A stretch of DNA of 64,000 nt from Verrucomicrobiales bacterium. Lineage in GTDB: Bacteria > Verrucomicrobiota > Verrucomicrobiia > Verrucomicrobiales > DEV007. Below, one piece after another: positions 17,704 through 26,716 of the stretch. The DNA is taken from contig PAAG01000019.1 in NCBI GenBank assembly GCA_002698785.1, positions 62,001-126,000 on the forward strand, written 5' to 3'. Position 1 is the first letter of the stretch, and every line of letters starts with the position of its first letter. A program made the position numbers and the translations under genes. The notes below the pieces were generated by a model. That model was not told where the DNA came from, did no database searches, and saw only the letters and a program-made list of their open reading frames with translations.

Positions 17704-19389
17704 CTAACGGCCCTCTTCTTCCTTAAAAAACGGATCGACAAAATTATCGAGCATCGCCGCCGCGATATTGATTTCCTTCTCTTCCTCGCTTTCCAGTGCT
17801 CTCTCAAAATCCTCCACGAGGAAAGAGAGCCTCTCGCGCGCGTGTCCGACCAGTTCCTCATACAGTCGGTTCGCCCGCTCGAGCCGAGCCCGGTTGGGCA
17901 ACTTGTCACGTGGATGGATCTTCAATGGAGCAAGCCGCTTCATCGCATCCTCGATCTCCTTTTTCGAAAGCTTCCCGGCTCTTTGTTCGAATACTTCGGC
18001 AATCTTCTCACCCGACTCCAGCACAGTAACTTCGACTTCCAGCAAGCCATTCATATCGTAGCTGAAACGAACTTCGAAGTCTCCCGGGAAACGCTGGGCG
18101 GGCTGATGCTTCAGCCCCTTCACGGTAAACTCCCCGATCTTCTGGTTGTCAGAGACCTTTCTCGCTTCGCCCTGGTAGACCTTTACGGTCACCGTATCCT
18201 GCTGCGGATGGAGCGTGGAAAATCCCTTCGCCCGACTCACCGGCACTACCGTGTTCCGATCGATAATCGGCGCATAGTATCCCGGCTCACGATGCGTTTC
18301 AGAAAGCTGATGCGTTGTCTCGATACCAAGTGTGTGCGGTGCTACGTCCGTCAAGACGATGTCACCTACCGCTTCATCCCCTTCCACCAGAGCACTCTGC
18401 ACCGCAGCCCCCAACGCGACCACACGATCCGGGTCCAGCGTCTGGTTCGGAACTCGGCCCAGTTCCTCCGCCACCAGCTTCACGACCAATGGCATTCGAC
18501 TCGCACCACCAACAAGGAGAACATCGTCGATATCCGACGTTTCAAAATTTACATCCCTCAGGCAACGCTTGATCACGGGGCGAATCCGAGCCGTCAGTTC
18601 CTTCGCCGCTTCCTGAAAATCCTCGCGGCGTATCACGAGTTCTTTGCCTTTCACCGAAACGGCGACTTCTTCCTGCTTGGTGAGGCGACGCTTCGCCATT
18701 TCCACCTGCTGCCGCCAGCGCATGCGCACTTCGTCATCGGGTTCCTCGCCCACCTGCGTAATCGCCCACTTCGCCAGCGCGTCGGTGTAGTCTTCCCCGC
18801 CGAGGCGGCTCACCCCGCCGGAGGCTTTCACCTCGATCACTCCCTCGAAAACTTCGAGCAGCGTCACGTCAAAGGTTCCGCCTCCCAGGTCGAAAATGAA
18901 GAGATTCTCCTCCGCATCGGACTGTCTGTATCCGTACGCTAGCGCCGCCGCCGTCGGCTCGTTCACCAGTCGCTTCACCTCAATTCCCGCGATTTCGGCT
19001 GCCTCGACAGTCGCCAGTCGCTGTTGATCATGAAAATAGGCTGGAACCGTGATCACTGCCGACTTCACCTCGCGCCCCAGGTGCATTTCGGCAATGCGCT
19101 TCATTTCCTTCAGCACCACCGCCGAGCATTCCGTCGGCGTCCATTCCCGGCCTCCGAAGGAATATCGCGTGTCCATCCCCATATCGCGCTTGAACTGGGA
19201 AATGCCCGAGTCCGGATCCACGATCAGGCGATCCCGTGCGGCGCGACCGACTAATAGCTCACCATCCTCCGCCACCGCGACGGCAGAAGGAGTCAGGACG
19301 TCCTCCAACTCATTCGCCAGCACCTCTGGCTCACCATCTTTCATGATGGCAACCAGGCTGTTCGTCGTCCCTAGGTCGATCCCGATCAT
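17704..19389 (-). CDS. Hsp70-family chaperone (DnaK/HscC-like)
   Basis: 561 residues, shorter than standard DnaK (about 635-640), lacking much of the C-terminal lid. The start MIGIDLGTTNSLVAI is the canonical first phosphate motif. Others are VITVPAYFHDQQRLATVEAA, VNEPTAAALAYGYR, IFDLGGGTFDVTLLEV and VLLVGGASRMPLV. A substrate-binding domain follows (TLGIETTHQLSETHREPGYY, NTVVPVSRAKGFST). Length and sequence fit HscC-type specialised Hsp70s, which act with one dedicated J protein, rather than the housekeeping DnaK, which would be expected near grpE or dnaJ. Here the partner J protein is directly downstream. No GrpE gene is nearby. Confidence 0.93.
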   Translation of the reverse strand: MIGIDLGTTNSLVAIMKDGEPEVLANELEDVLTPSAVAVAEDGELLVGRAARDRLIVDPDSGISQFKRDMGMDTRYSFGGREWTPTECSAVVLKEMKRIAEMHLGREVKSAVITVPAYFHDQQRLATVEAAEIAGIEVKRLVNEPTAAALAYGYRQSDAEENLFIFDLGGGTFDVTLLEVFEGVIEVKASGGVSRLGGEDYTDALAKWAITQVGEEPDDEVRMRWRQQVEMAKRRLTKQEEVAVSVKGKELVIRREDFQEAAKELTARIRPVIKRCLRDVNFETSDIDDVLLVGGASRMPLVVKLVAEELGRVPNQTLDPDRVVALGAAVQSALVEGDEAVGDIVLTDVAPHTLGIETTHQLSETHREPGYYAPIIDRNTVVPVSRAKGFSTLHPQQDTVTVKVYQGEARKVSDNQKIGEFTVKGLKHQPAQRFPGDFEVRFSYDMNGLLEVEVTVLESGEKIAEVFEQRAGKLSKKEIEDAMKRLAPLKIHPRDKLPNRARLERANRLYEELVGHARERLSFLVEDFERALESEEEKEINIAAAMLDNFVDPFFKEEEGR

Positions 19390-19528
19390 GCCGGGAAATA
19401 GAGGCGTTCAACGCTCCAATCGCAAGTGATACTTCCCCAGTACATCTTCCACATATATCTATACATAAATGGAAAAAACATCGCCTTGCTTCCTCTTTCT
19501 CAATCTTGGATGGTAGGAGCATCACTCG

Positions 19529-20206
19529 ATGGATTCACCAGAGAAACTGCGCCCTCTCCGCGAATCTCCACCTCTCAGGGAGAAAACCCAGATGCGCCTG
19601 GAATGGGTCGGCGTTCCTTCCGGGACATTCATCATGGGTGACCTCTTAGCCGGTTCCGCGAACGCCGCCACGCTCTCCAGTCCATACTGGATTCTGAATG
19701 AGCCCGTCACTCAGTTCCTATGGACGTCGATGGCGAAAGGAAACCCCAGCGAATTCAAAAGTCATTCCCTCCTCCCTGTCGAAAGTATCAGCTATTACGA
19801 TGCCCTCGATTTTTGCCAGATCCTGAACCGAGCCTGCCAACCTGTTGAAGGGTGGCACATCACCCTCCCGACCGAAGCTCAGTGGGAATACGCCTGCCGC
19901 GCCGGAACTTCCACGCATTACTACTGGGGTAACGAGTGGATTCCCGACCGGGCAAACGCCGACAACCGCAGCGACTCCACCACCCGCGTCGATACCTACC
20001 CCCTGAATCCGCTGGGCCTCTACGACACTCACGGAAACATCTGGGAATGGTGCCTCGACCACTTCGAAAGCGGTCACGCCATTCGAGGAGGAGCCTGGAA
20101 CTCCGCACCACAACAGTGCTGCTCCACCTTCCGAATGGGGAAATCGCCTGATTTTAAGACTAACAATATCGGCTTCCGCCCCGTAATCACGAGGGTAACG
20201 GCCTGA
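19529..20206 (+). CDS. FGE-sulfatase-fold (SUMF1-like) protein
   Basis: 225 residues, a compact formylglycine-generating-enzyme fold: VGVPSGTFIMGDL, NEPVTQFLWTSM, PVESISYYDALDFCQILN, LPTEAQWEYACRAGTSTHYY, GLYDTHGNIWEWCLDHF and IRGGAWNSAPQQCCSTFRMG. True FGE oxidises a sulfatase Cys using two copper-binding Cys in the RGGSxxC...C region. Here the first is Ser (AWNS) and only the second is present, so a formylglycine-generating activity is unlikely. Many such domains instead act as ligand-binding or C-type-lectin-like modules in signalling and conflict systems. It is divergent from the Hsp70 gene with 139 bases between, so a functional link with the Hsp70/J pair is possible but unproven. No sulfatase gene occurs in the window. 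Confidence 0.88.
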   Translation: MDSPEKLRPLRESPPLREKTQMRLEWVGVPSGTFIMGDLLAGSANAATLSSPYWILNEPVTQFLWTSMAKGNPSEFKSHSLLPVESISYYDALDFCQILNRACQPVEGWHITLPTEAQWEYACRAGTSTHYYWGNEWIPDRANADNRSDSTTRVDTYPLNPLGLYDTHGNIWEWCLDHFESGHAIRGGAWNSAPQQCCSTFRMGKSPDFKTNNIGFRPVITRVTA

Positions 20207-20303
20207 CGCACCCCACCTACCCTTTTGGACGGTAGGATACGCCCTTTTTCAAGGGACTCGCGTATCGGCACAGCCGGGTCTACCTTATATTTCCTCCCTT
20301 CTT

Positions 20304-21572
20304 ATGGCTTTCCCACTCAATCGACGACAATTCCTCCGCAGCGCCAGTGCGACCATCGCGCTACCGGCCCTCGAAGCCTTTGGCGCGGACGAAAAAGCGA
20401 CCAAACAGGAAAAATCCGACGGCCCACGCAATTTCGTCGCTGTTGGCGCCTACCTCGGCTGGCACCAGCCCGCCTTTTTCCCAAAGGAAGCAGGGAAAGA
20501 CTACACCACACCCGAGATACTGAAGCCCATCGAGGGCTATCGCGATCAGTTCACCGTCTTCTCTGGCCTCGATCACCGTGCCCCGAACGGCCATACCGCC
20601 TGGCCAAATTTCCTCAGCGGAAAATCCCCCGGCACCTACTCCGTCGACCAGCAGATCGCCGATCAGATCGGAGGGAAAACGCGCTTCTCCTCCATCGAAC
20701 TCGCCACCGGCGTGGGCGAAGGGGCGAAGTCCATGAGCTTCACTAAGCAGGGCGTCGGTCTACCCACCATCATGCGCCCCAGCGTGCTCTACCGCCAACT
20801 TTTCACCTCCGAAGCCGATCGCGAACGCACCGAGTATTTGCTGAAAAGCGGACAGAGTTCCCTCGACAGCGTTCTCGCTGATGCACGAGCGCTTCAGGCC
20901 AACCTCCCCAAGCGTGACCGTGAGAAGCTCGACGAGTATTTCGATTCCTTCCGCTCCGTGGAGAAAAAGATGGGCCGCCAGCTCGCCTCGCTCGATCAGC
21001 CCATCCCCGATCCCGGATACCAGCTCCCGAGCTACGATCCCATCACGCCGAACCTCCAGATGGAAGCCGGGACAATCATGTACGATCTCATGGCTCTCGC
21101 GCTGGAAACCGAGTCGACCCACGTCGCGTCGCTTTTTCTCGACGGACTCGGTCAGGTCTTCGCCATCGACGGCGAAGTTCTCAAGGCAGGCTACCACGCC
21201 CTTTCCCACCATGGCAACGATCCCGAGATGATCGACGACCTCATTTCCATCGAGCGTGCGCACATCGACTGCTTTGCCGGATTCCTCAAGCAACTCTCCG
21301 AAAAGAAAAACCCACAGGGCAAGTCCCTGCTCGACGACACCGTCATTCTTCTCGGCACCGGCATGGGAGACGCCTCACGCCACAGCAATGCGAACCTGCC
21401 CACTCTCGTCGCTGGCGGCGGATTCAACCACGCTGGCCACATTGCCATCGATTCGAAGAAAGCCGACGCACCTCTCCTGGGGGATTTGTATATCACCCTC
21501 ATGCAGCGTCTTGGCATGGAGACCGATTCCTTTTCCAACGCCTCCCGCAACCTGAACCACCTGCTTTCCTGA
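20304..21572 (+). CDS. DUF1552 family exported protein
   Basis: 422 residues. A Tat-like signal (NRRQFLRSASATIALPALEA) precedes a globular domain with the family features: VGAYLGWHQPAFFPKEAG, FSGLDHRAPNGHTAWPNFLS, SIELATGVGEG, and in the C-terminal part VILLGTGMGDASRHSNANLP. The fold resembles alkaline-phosphatase-superfamily proteins (DUF1501/DUF1552 relatives), but no reaction is established. The family is abundant in Planctomycetes and Verrucomicrobia and is almost always next to a DUF1592-type cytochrome protein. Here its stop overlaps the next start by one base (TGATG at 21570-21574). It shares family but not order with the second module at 29212-33101. Confidence 0.88.
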   Translation: MAFPLNRRQFLRSASATIALPALEAFGADEKATKQEKSDGPRNFVAVGAYLGWHQPAFFPKEAGKDYTTPEILKPIEGYRDQFTVFSGLDHRAPNGHTAWPNFLSGKSPGTYSVDQQIADQIGGKTRFSSIELATGVGEGAKSMSFTKQGVGLPTIMRPSVLYRQLFTSEADRERTEYLLKSGQSSLDSVLADARALQANLPKRDREKLDEYFDSFRSVEKKMGRQLASLDQPIPDPGYQLPSYDPITPNLQMEAGTIMYDLMALALETESTHVASLFLDGLGQVFAIDGEVLKAGYHALSHHGNDPEMIDDLISIERAHIDCFAGFLKQLSEKKNPQGKSLLDDTVILLGTGMGDASRHSNANLPTLVAGGGFNHAGHIAIDSKKADAPLLGDLYITLMQRLGMETDSFSNASRNLNHLLS

Positions 21573-24214
21573 TGGTTCGCTCATTCTCATACCTGTGTGC
21601 CCTCGCGGCCACACTCATCCTGACATATTCCTCACACGCTGAGGAAAAGCCGTCAGAGATCCCGGCAGCAGTCACCGACATTCTCGCGAAGCGCTGCCTC
21701 GAGTGCCACGACGAACTCTCCGAGAAAGGCGGCGTCAATCTCGACCACGTCGACATCGACTGGAGCACTGACAAAACGACATCCATGTGGGAGAAAACCT
21801 ACAACGTCGTTGCTCACCAGCAGATGCCTCCCGTTGACGAACCGCAGCTCACACCAAAGGAAAAACACATCGTTCTCACCTACCTCGACAAAGAACTCAC
21901 CGAAAACACCCCGATCGGCGGCACCCTGCCCCGCCGCCTCAACCGCCTCGAGTATCAAAACTGCATCCAGACCGTTTTCCGGATGTATGACTACCAGCTC
22001 CCACTCGGTTTTCCCAAAGACACGCGCAGCCACGGCTTCGATACCGTCAGCGAGTCACTCGTTCTCTCACCTCCGCTTCTTGATTCTTACCGCGTCGTCG
22101 CCCGCCAGATCGCTGACGAGTTGTATCCGCCGAAAAAAGAGAAGCCTCCCGTAAAAAAACTCACTGCAGGCGTCGACGATCTCGTCCTCAGCTTTTCCGC
22201 CTCCACCATTCATGGCGATGCACTGCGTCTCGCCTCTCGCAGCAACAGCATCATGCGTAGCTGCACCTGGCCCAGCAAAATCGAGACCCCAGCTTCGGGC
22301 ACCTACAAGATCACCGTAAAGACCTCCGCATTCCGTCCCGATCCTGACAAGCCAATGATGCTTGAGGTCCGCGCTCGAGCTCTCTCCGCCAGCGACCGCT
22401 CAGCCATCGGAACCTTTCGAGTTCTAAAGGAAATCGAAGTAACTAACACCACCCCGCAAACCGTCACCTTCGACGCCAATCTCTACGCAGGTGAGACCCC
22501 GCTTCTCCGCTGGGCGAATGCCGACCTTGATCACACACCGAAAGTATTCCGCCCCCTACTCGAAAAGCAGTTCAAAAAGGACAAACGCTTTCACGCCGCC
22601 TGGGTCGAAATGCTCTTTCCCAGTAAACCAGATAAACCTCGAGGTCGAGCCTCCGTCACCAGCCTGCGAGGACGCAACGGATGGGACATCTTTCAGCGCC
22701 ACTACAAAAATTCCGACCTCTCGATGGAGGAAGCGAACTTCGAATCGAGATACACCAAGCTCGCTCTCGGCATGGCAGACAACGCAGGCGTAGTCCGTGC
22801 CCTCGGCGACACATTCTCCTACCACTACCACGAAAACGGCCCCGCCCTCCAGATCCACCAGATCAGCGTCGAAGGCCCCTTTGAACTCATCGAAGATCCA
22901 AAGGATAAAGAACGCCGCTCATGGCGAGAGTGGAGCTTCAGCACCCGCAAAGAAGGAGAGACCGACGAGCAATTCGTAAAACGCGGACTCCAGACGTTCC
23001 TCCCCCGCCTTTTCCGCCGCCCCGTCGAAGCCGAGGTGCAGAAAGCCTACCTCGAAATCGCGAAGAAACACTGGGCCGAAGGCAACACCTTTGAAGAAGG
23101 CATGCATCTTCTCCTGCGAAACGCCCTCGTCTCTCCCCGTTTTTTATACCGCGAGACCAACTCCGGCGAACTCGACCAGCACGACCTCGCCAGCCGACTC
23201 GCCTTTTTCCTGACACGTCATCCACCAACGAGCGATCTCGTCCACCACGCCCGCGCCGGTCGGCTCTCCGACCCCGCCCTTTTCCGTAGTGAAGCCGAAC
23301 GCCTCATGCCGAAATCACCATCCTCTCCCATGATCCGTGATTTCACTGAGCAATGGCTGCACACCCGGCTGCTGCCCGAGATCATGCCCGACGAGAAGTT
23401 CGACTTCACCACCGAAGAGACCGACATCGCCAAGGCCGAAGCCGAGCATTTCTTCTTCACCCTCCTCGACGAGAACCGTCCCCTCTCCGACTTCATCGAT
23501 CCTGACTTTCTCACCACATCGAAGCGCTTCGCGCAGGAGCACTACGGCTACCCCGTCGACAAAGAAAAGAAAATCAAACACTCCGCGCCATGGGAGAGCG
23601 CCCATAAGAAAATCGAACATCTCCCTATCGAACGCGGAGGAAAACGCGGAGGCCTCCTTGGCCAGACCGCCATCCTCATGGCCACTGCCAACGGAGTCGA
23701 TACCCAGCCCGTCCTGCGTGGCGTCTGGGTTCTCGAAAACATACTCGGCACGCCACTCCCTCCCGTTCCCAGCAACGTCCCCGCCCTCACCCCCGATATT
23801 CGCGGAGCCACCACACCGCGCGAGCTCCTCGAAGCCCACACCAAGGATGCCGACTGCCGAGGCTGCCACCAGCAGATAGACCCCATCGGATTCGTCCTTG
23901 AGAACTTCGATCCCGTCGGACGCTGGCGCGACAACTGGCCCGAGGCAGAAGCCCCCATCGATCCCTCCGGTACCCTTCCTGACGGCACCGAGATCCTCGA
24001 CTACACCGACTTCAAAAAGTGGCTCGCCGGAAATACAGGCACCTTTGCCGAGTGCCTCGGAGAAAAACTCATGATCTACGCCACCGGCCGCATTCCCTCC
24101 TACGCCGAGCGAAAAGAAATCTCCCAGATCGTCGCCAACATCCAGAAAACCAACGGCGGCTTCCAGGACTTCCTCCTCGCCCTCATCGAGAGCAAAACCT
24201 TCCGCACTAGGTAA
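21572..24214 (+). CDS. PSCyt1/DUF1587/DUF1595/DUF1592/DUF1588/DUF1585 multidomain cytochrome-like protein
   Basis: 880 residues. Signal peptide to about residue 25. A c-type haem site lies in AKRCLECHDELSEKGGVNLD near residue 48. Next is the DUF1587 region (LPRRLNRLEYQNCIQTVF), then about 180-400 with CBM-like strands, DUF1595 (RRPVEAEVQKAYLEIA), DUF1592 (LVSPRFLYRETNSGELDQHD), DUF1588 (CRGCHQQIDPIGFVLENFDP near 770, a second CxxCH) and DUF1585 at the end (LGEKLMIYATGRIPSYAERK). Such proteins are thought to be periplasmic redox or polysaccharide-related proteins; the reaction is unknown. It overlaps the DUF1552 gene by one base and is followed 70 bases later by the first of three small membrane-protein paralogues. 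Confidence 0.9.
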   Translation: MVRSFSYLCALAATLILTYSSHAEEKPSEIPAAVTDILAKRCLECHDELSEKGGVNLDHVDIDWSTDKTTSMWEKTYNVVAHQQMPPVDEPQLTPKEKHIVLTYLDKELTENTPIGGTLPRRLNRLEYQNCIQTVFRMYDYQLPLGFPKDTRSHGFDTVSESLVLSPPLLDSYRVVARQIADELYPPKKEKPPVKKLTAGVDDLVLSFSASTIHGDALRLASRSNSIMRSCTWPSKIETPASGTYKITVKTSAFRPDPDKPMMLEVRARALSASDRSAIGTFRVLKEIEVTNTTPQTVTFDANLYAGETPLLRWANADLDHTPKVFRPLLEKQFKKDKRFHAAWVEMLFPSKPDKPRGRASVTSLRGRNGWDIFQRHYKNSDLSMEEANFESRYTKLALGMADNAGVVRALGDTFSYHYHENGPALQIHQISVEGPFELIEDPKDKERRSWREWSFSTRKEGETDEQFVKRGLQTFLPRLFRRPVEAEVQKAYLEIAKKHWAEGNTFEEGMHLLLRNALVSPRFLYRETNSGELDQHDLASRLAFFLTRHPPTSDLVHHARAGRLSDPALFRSEAERLMPKSPSSPMIRDFTEQWLHTRLLPEIMPDEKFDFTTEETDIAKAEAEHFFFTLLDENRPLSDFIDPDFLTTSKRFAQEHYGYPVDKEKKIKHSAPWESAHKKIEHLPIERGGKRGGLLGQTAILMATANGVDTQPVLRGVWVLENILGTPLPPVPSNVPALTPDIRGATTPRELLEAHTKDADCRGCHQQIDPIGFVLENFDPVGRWRDNWPEAEAPIDPSGTLPDGTEILDYTDFKKWLAGNTGTFAECLGEKLMIYATGRIPSYAERKEISQIVANIQKTNGGFQDFLLALIESKTFRTR

Positions 24215-24240
24215 AACAAATCCTCCAGAGAAATCGGAGA

Positions 24241-24284
24241 AGTTCGGAGTTCCGCCTTTAGGCGGTTTCATCTATAGTGGGCCC
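24241..24284 (+). repeat. REP-like palindrome repeat upstream of the first small membrane-protein paralogue
   Basis: Contains CCGCCTTTAGGCGG (24252-24265), a near-perfect 14-base palindrome, inside AGTTCGGAGTTCCGCC. It closely matches the segment at 24848-24893, sharing AGTTCGGAGTTCCGCCTT, then GTTTC and CTATAGT, ending one to five bases before the ATG in both. A further CCGCCTTCAGGCGG lies at 28814-28827. Confidence 0.75.
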
Positions 24285-24842
24285 ATGGAAAACCAGATCG
24301 CTGACGAGGCTCCCACCAAAAACCCCGCCCTCTTCCGATACTCTCCCGACGGCGAAACCCTCTTTTACCCACCTTACATTCCGTGGCGCCCGTTCATCGT
24401 CGAAAGCGAAGAAGAACAAGCACGACTTTCCAGTGACTGGACCTTCATGCAGTTCTTATTGACCGTGTCCATTGCCATAGTCGTAGTCTCCTACCTCGCC
24501 TTTAGCATGGCCTACCCCATGCCCGATATCACAGACCTGGCGATACTCCCGATCATGTATGGCATGTATCTACTCTTCTTCTGGTGGAGATTCCGATCAG
24601 AATACTCTCCCCCGAGACGCAGAGCTCCAAAACTCGGCTTTCTCGAATACAACCGCCAAACAGCGGAGAAAACATCGATCTCCCAACTGAAGTTTCAGGT
24701 TTCCCTCTCGCTCATGGCGGCACTGACCCTGGCATGGCTTCGACCGGACGATGTCGGAGATTGTGTCCTCGCCACCATATTCATTCTCCTCTTCGCCCAC
24801 CGCACCCTTCTCCTCGGGCTGAAACTTGGAGCAAGTCGCTAG
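24285..24842 (+). CDS. small membrane protein, paralogue 1 of 3
   Basis: 185 residues of an unrecognised family. Residues 15-45 carry FRYSPDGETLFYPPYIPWRP and VESEEEQ. Two hydrophobic segments lie near 55-75 and 83-100, then SEYSPPRRRAPKLGFLEYNRQTAE, then two more near 130-150 and 160-178, ending LLLGLKLGASR. The same framework recurs in the genes at 24894 and 26717: FYPPxxPWRP, SEEE, LGFLEYNRQ or similar, and a final LLLxLKL. The conserved soluble part between the membrane pairs suggests the function. All three genes are on the same strand within 3 kb. The upstream palindrome repeat is shared with paralogue 2. No function is known to me. Confidence 0.75.
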   Translation: MENQIADEAPTKNPALFRYSPDGETLFYPPYIPWRPFIVESEEEQARLSSDWTFMQFLLTVSIAIVVVSYLAFSMAYPMPDITDLAILPIMYGMYLLFFWWRFRSEYSPPRRRAPKLGFLEYNRQTAEKTSISQLKFQVSLSLMAALTLAWLRPDDVGDCVLATIFILLFAHRTLLLGLKLGASR

Positions 24843-24847
24843 CCTCC

Positions 24848-24893
24848 AGTTCGGAGTTCCGCCTTCAGGAAGTTTCCGCTATAGTCGCACCTA
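24848..24893 (+). repeat. second copy of the palindrome repeat, upstream of paralogue 2
   Basis: 46 bases matching 24241-24284 almost throughout. The palindrome is damaged here (CCGCCTTCAGGAAG). Presence of the same leader before two paralogous genes indicates that gene and leader were duplicated together. Confidence 0.7.
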
Positions 24894-25469
24894 ATGGAGA
24901 CCGAAGCCTCCCAGAACGAAACGAGACGACAATCTCTAATCTTCCGAAAGGGAACCGATGGAGAAACACTCTTCTATCCCCCCTTCACTCCATGGCGTCC
25001 GTTCGTCGTGCGCAGCGAAGAAGAAAAGCAAGACCTATCAAGGAAATGGAAAACGATCGAAAACTGGGTAGCTCTTTTTCAAATAGCTATACTCCTTGGT
25101 TTCCTATTGCGCGGAATTTTCGACCTCCCTGTTTCCATTTGCATCTTGCCCGTCGTTCCCCTGTTTCTCGCCTACCTGATTCTCTTACGCCGGCGCTTCC
25201 GAACTGAATATTCAGTCCACCGAAACCTCAGCCAGCGGCTCCATATTCTCGAATACAATCGACAGACCGCCCAGTCAAATTCGCTTCGAAACCTAGCGAT
25301 GACCTGGCTTCCCTTTTCTCTTATAACATTCGTATTTTGGAACCTCCTACCAACAAACGAACTGGATATCTTGACATGTACTGCAGTGCTAACCTTGGCA
25401 ACTACCCACTACACCCTCCTCCTCGTGCTAAAACTTACGCCTAATCGAAGACAGCCGAAAAACCCGTAG
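24894..25469 (+). CDS. small membrane protein, paralogue 2 of 3
   Basis: 191 residues with the same layout as the genes at 24285 and 26717: FRKGTDGETLFYPPFTPWRP near residues 20-39, RSEEEKQDL, two hydrophobic segments, RTEYSVHRNLSQRLHILEYN, two further segments and the tail LLLVLKLTPN. Compared with paralogue 1, the four membrane segments have diverged while the motifs have been kept, so selection acts on the soluble loop and N-terminus. It follows paralogue 1 by 51 bases, nearly all of it repeat. The next gene on the strand begins 45 bases after its stop. Confidence 0.75.
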   Translation: METEASQNETRRQSLIFRKGTDGETLFYPPFTPWRPFVVRSEEEKQDLSRKWKTIENWVALFQIAILLGFLLRGIFDLPVSICILPVVPLFLAYLILLRRRFRTEYSVHRNLSQRLHILEYNRQTAQSNSLRNLAMTWLPFSLITFVFWNLLPTNELDILTCTAVLTLATTHYTLLLVLKLTPNRRQPKNP

Positions 25470-25514
25470 CGAAAAACGTGAGTTTTTCGTCCAGAGCCAC
25501 AGCCCCTCCCCTCC

Positions 25515-26684
25515 ATGAAACACCTTACCCTGGCCTTTCTCCTCACAATCACCACCACCTTCCCCGCGCTGGCCATCTACATGGAAGCAGACCTACGCGA
25601 CGTTCCCCTCAAGCGCCTCATCAAGAACGTCGAAAAACAAACCACCTCCGATCCTAACAACGCCCAGGCATGGCACCACGTCGCGCGCACCCACGCCATG
25701 GCCTACTCTCGCAAACTCGCCGAAAGCGACGAAGTGCAAATGTATCTCGGCCAGAAGTCCGGCAATCCACTGAAAAAGAAAAGCCCACCCGAACCGTGGT
25801 TCGGATTTGACGGCCCACGCGTTCCCTTTTCCCAAGTCAAAAAGGCGACCACCGAGGAAACAAACGCCATCGCCAAACAACACCTTGAGAAAGCCATCGC
25901 CGCCTATCGCAAAGCGCGCACACTATCTCCTAACAATACCACTATCCGCCTCGGCCTCGCCTGGTCACTCGATCAAGCAGGCAACGACGAAGAAGCCATC
26001 AAAGAATACCGCGCCATCCTCGCCGAAGCCTGGAAGCGGGAAGGAAAAATGACCGGCGGATTCGGCAACTACCTCTACACCGAAACAGGAGCCTACCTTC
26101 TCCCCCATCTCGACTCGAAAAAGGATGCCCGTGAAATCGCCGAGATCAAAAAGCGCACCGAACATCTCGAATCACTTCCCCGCGCCATCACACCCATCAT
26201 CATTCCCGTAGAAAAAGAAACCACCTCCCTCACCAATCTCATCGACCGACAGGCCCGTGTCCCTTTTGATCTCGATGGCACCGGTCGAAAACTCGAATGG
26301 CAATGGATCACCCCCGATGCCGCATGGCTCGTCTACAATCCCAACCATACCGGCCAAATTACTTCTGCCACCCAGATGTTCGGAAACCGCTCCTTCCTCC
26401 TCTTCTGCGAAACCGGATACGAAGCCCTCGCCCTCCTCGACGACGACGGGAACGGAGCCCTGACAGACACCGAACTCGACGGCCTCAGCCTCTGGCGCGA
26501 CATCGACTCCGACGGCCACAGCACTCCCCAGGAAGTCCGCCCACTTTCGCACCACGGCATCACTTCCCTCTCGGTAAAAACATCCCAGCATCCAACCGGC
26601 ATCGCCTATTCCCCACAAGGCGCCACCCTCACAGACGGATCGACCCGCCCCACCTACGACATCATCCTTGAAACAGCTCCCTGA
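25515..26684 (+). CDS. exported TPR protein with EF-hand-like calcium loops
   Basis: 389 residues. Signal peptide of about 20 residues (MKHLTLAFLLTITTTFPALA). About 30-60 and 115-160 are TPR-like helices (NAQAWHHVARTHAMAY, LEKAIAAYRKARTLSPNN, LGLAWSLDQAGNDEEAIKEY). The C-terminal third has two consecutive EF-hand-like loops, LLDDDGNGALTDTELDGL and DIDSDGHSTPQEVRPL, as in dockerin-like or calcium-sensing secreted proteins. Location is predicted periplasmic or extracellular. It sits between paralogues 2 and 3 of the small membrane-protein family but shows no similarity to them. No catalytic motif was seen. Confidence 0.75.
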   Translation: MKHLTLAFLLTITTTFPALAIYMEADLRDVPLKRLIKNVEKQTTSDPNNAQAWHHVARTHAMAYSRKLAESDEVQMYLGQKSGNPLKKKSPPEPWFGFDGPRVPFSQVKKATTEETNAIAKQHLEKAIAAYRKARTLSPNNTTIRLGLAWSLDQAGNDEEAIKEYRAILAEAWKREGKMTGGFGNYLYTETGAYLLPHLDSKKDAREIAEIKKRTEHLESLPRAITPIIIPVEKETTSLTNLIDRQARVPFDLDGTGRKLEWQWITPDAAWLVYNPNHTGQITSATQMFGNRSFLLFCETGYEALALLDDDGNGALTDTELDGLSLWRDIDSDGHSTPQEVRPLSHHGITSLSVKTSQHPTGIAYSPQGATLTDGSTRPTYDIILETAP

Positions 26685-26716
26685 TCGCCTCACTACCACT
26701 CACCCGCGTCCCTGAA

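Noticed and set aside
17842-18942. 366-codon frame opposite the Hsp70 gene
   Set aside because: Antisense shadow produced by the G/C-rich codon structure of the Hsp70 gene.
20212-20270. Terminator after the FGE-like gene (CCTACC/GGTAGG, CCCTTTTTC)
   Set aside because: Stem is short and the T run is separated from it by an unrelated sequence; not strong enough to list.
23315-24271. 318-codon minus-strand frame in the DUF1592 gene
   Set aside because: Antisense shadow; sequence is low in complexity (Gly/Glu/Val-rich) with no motif.
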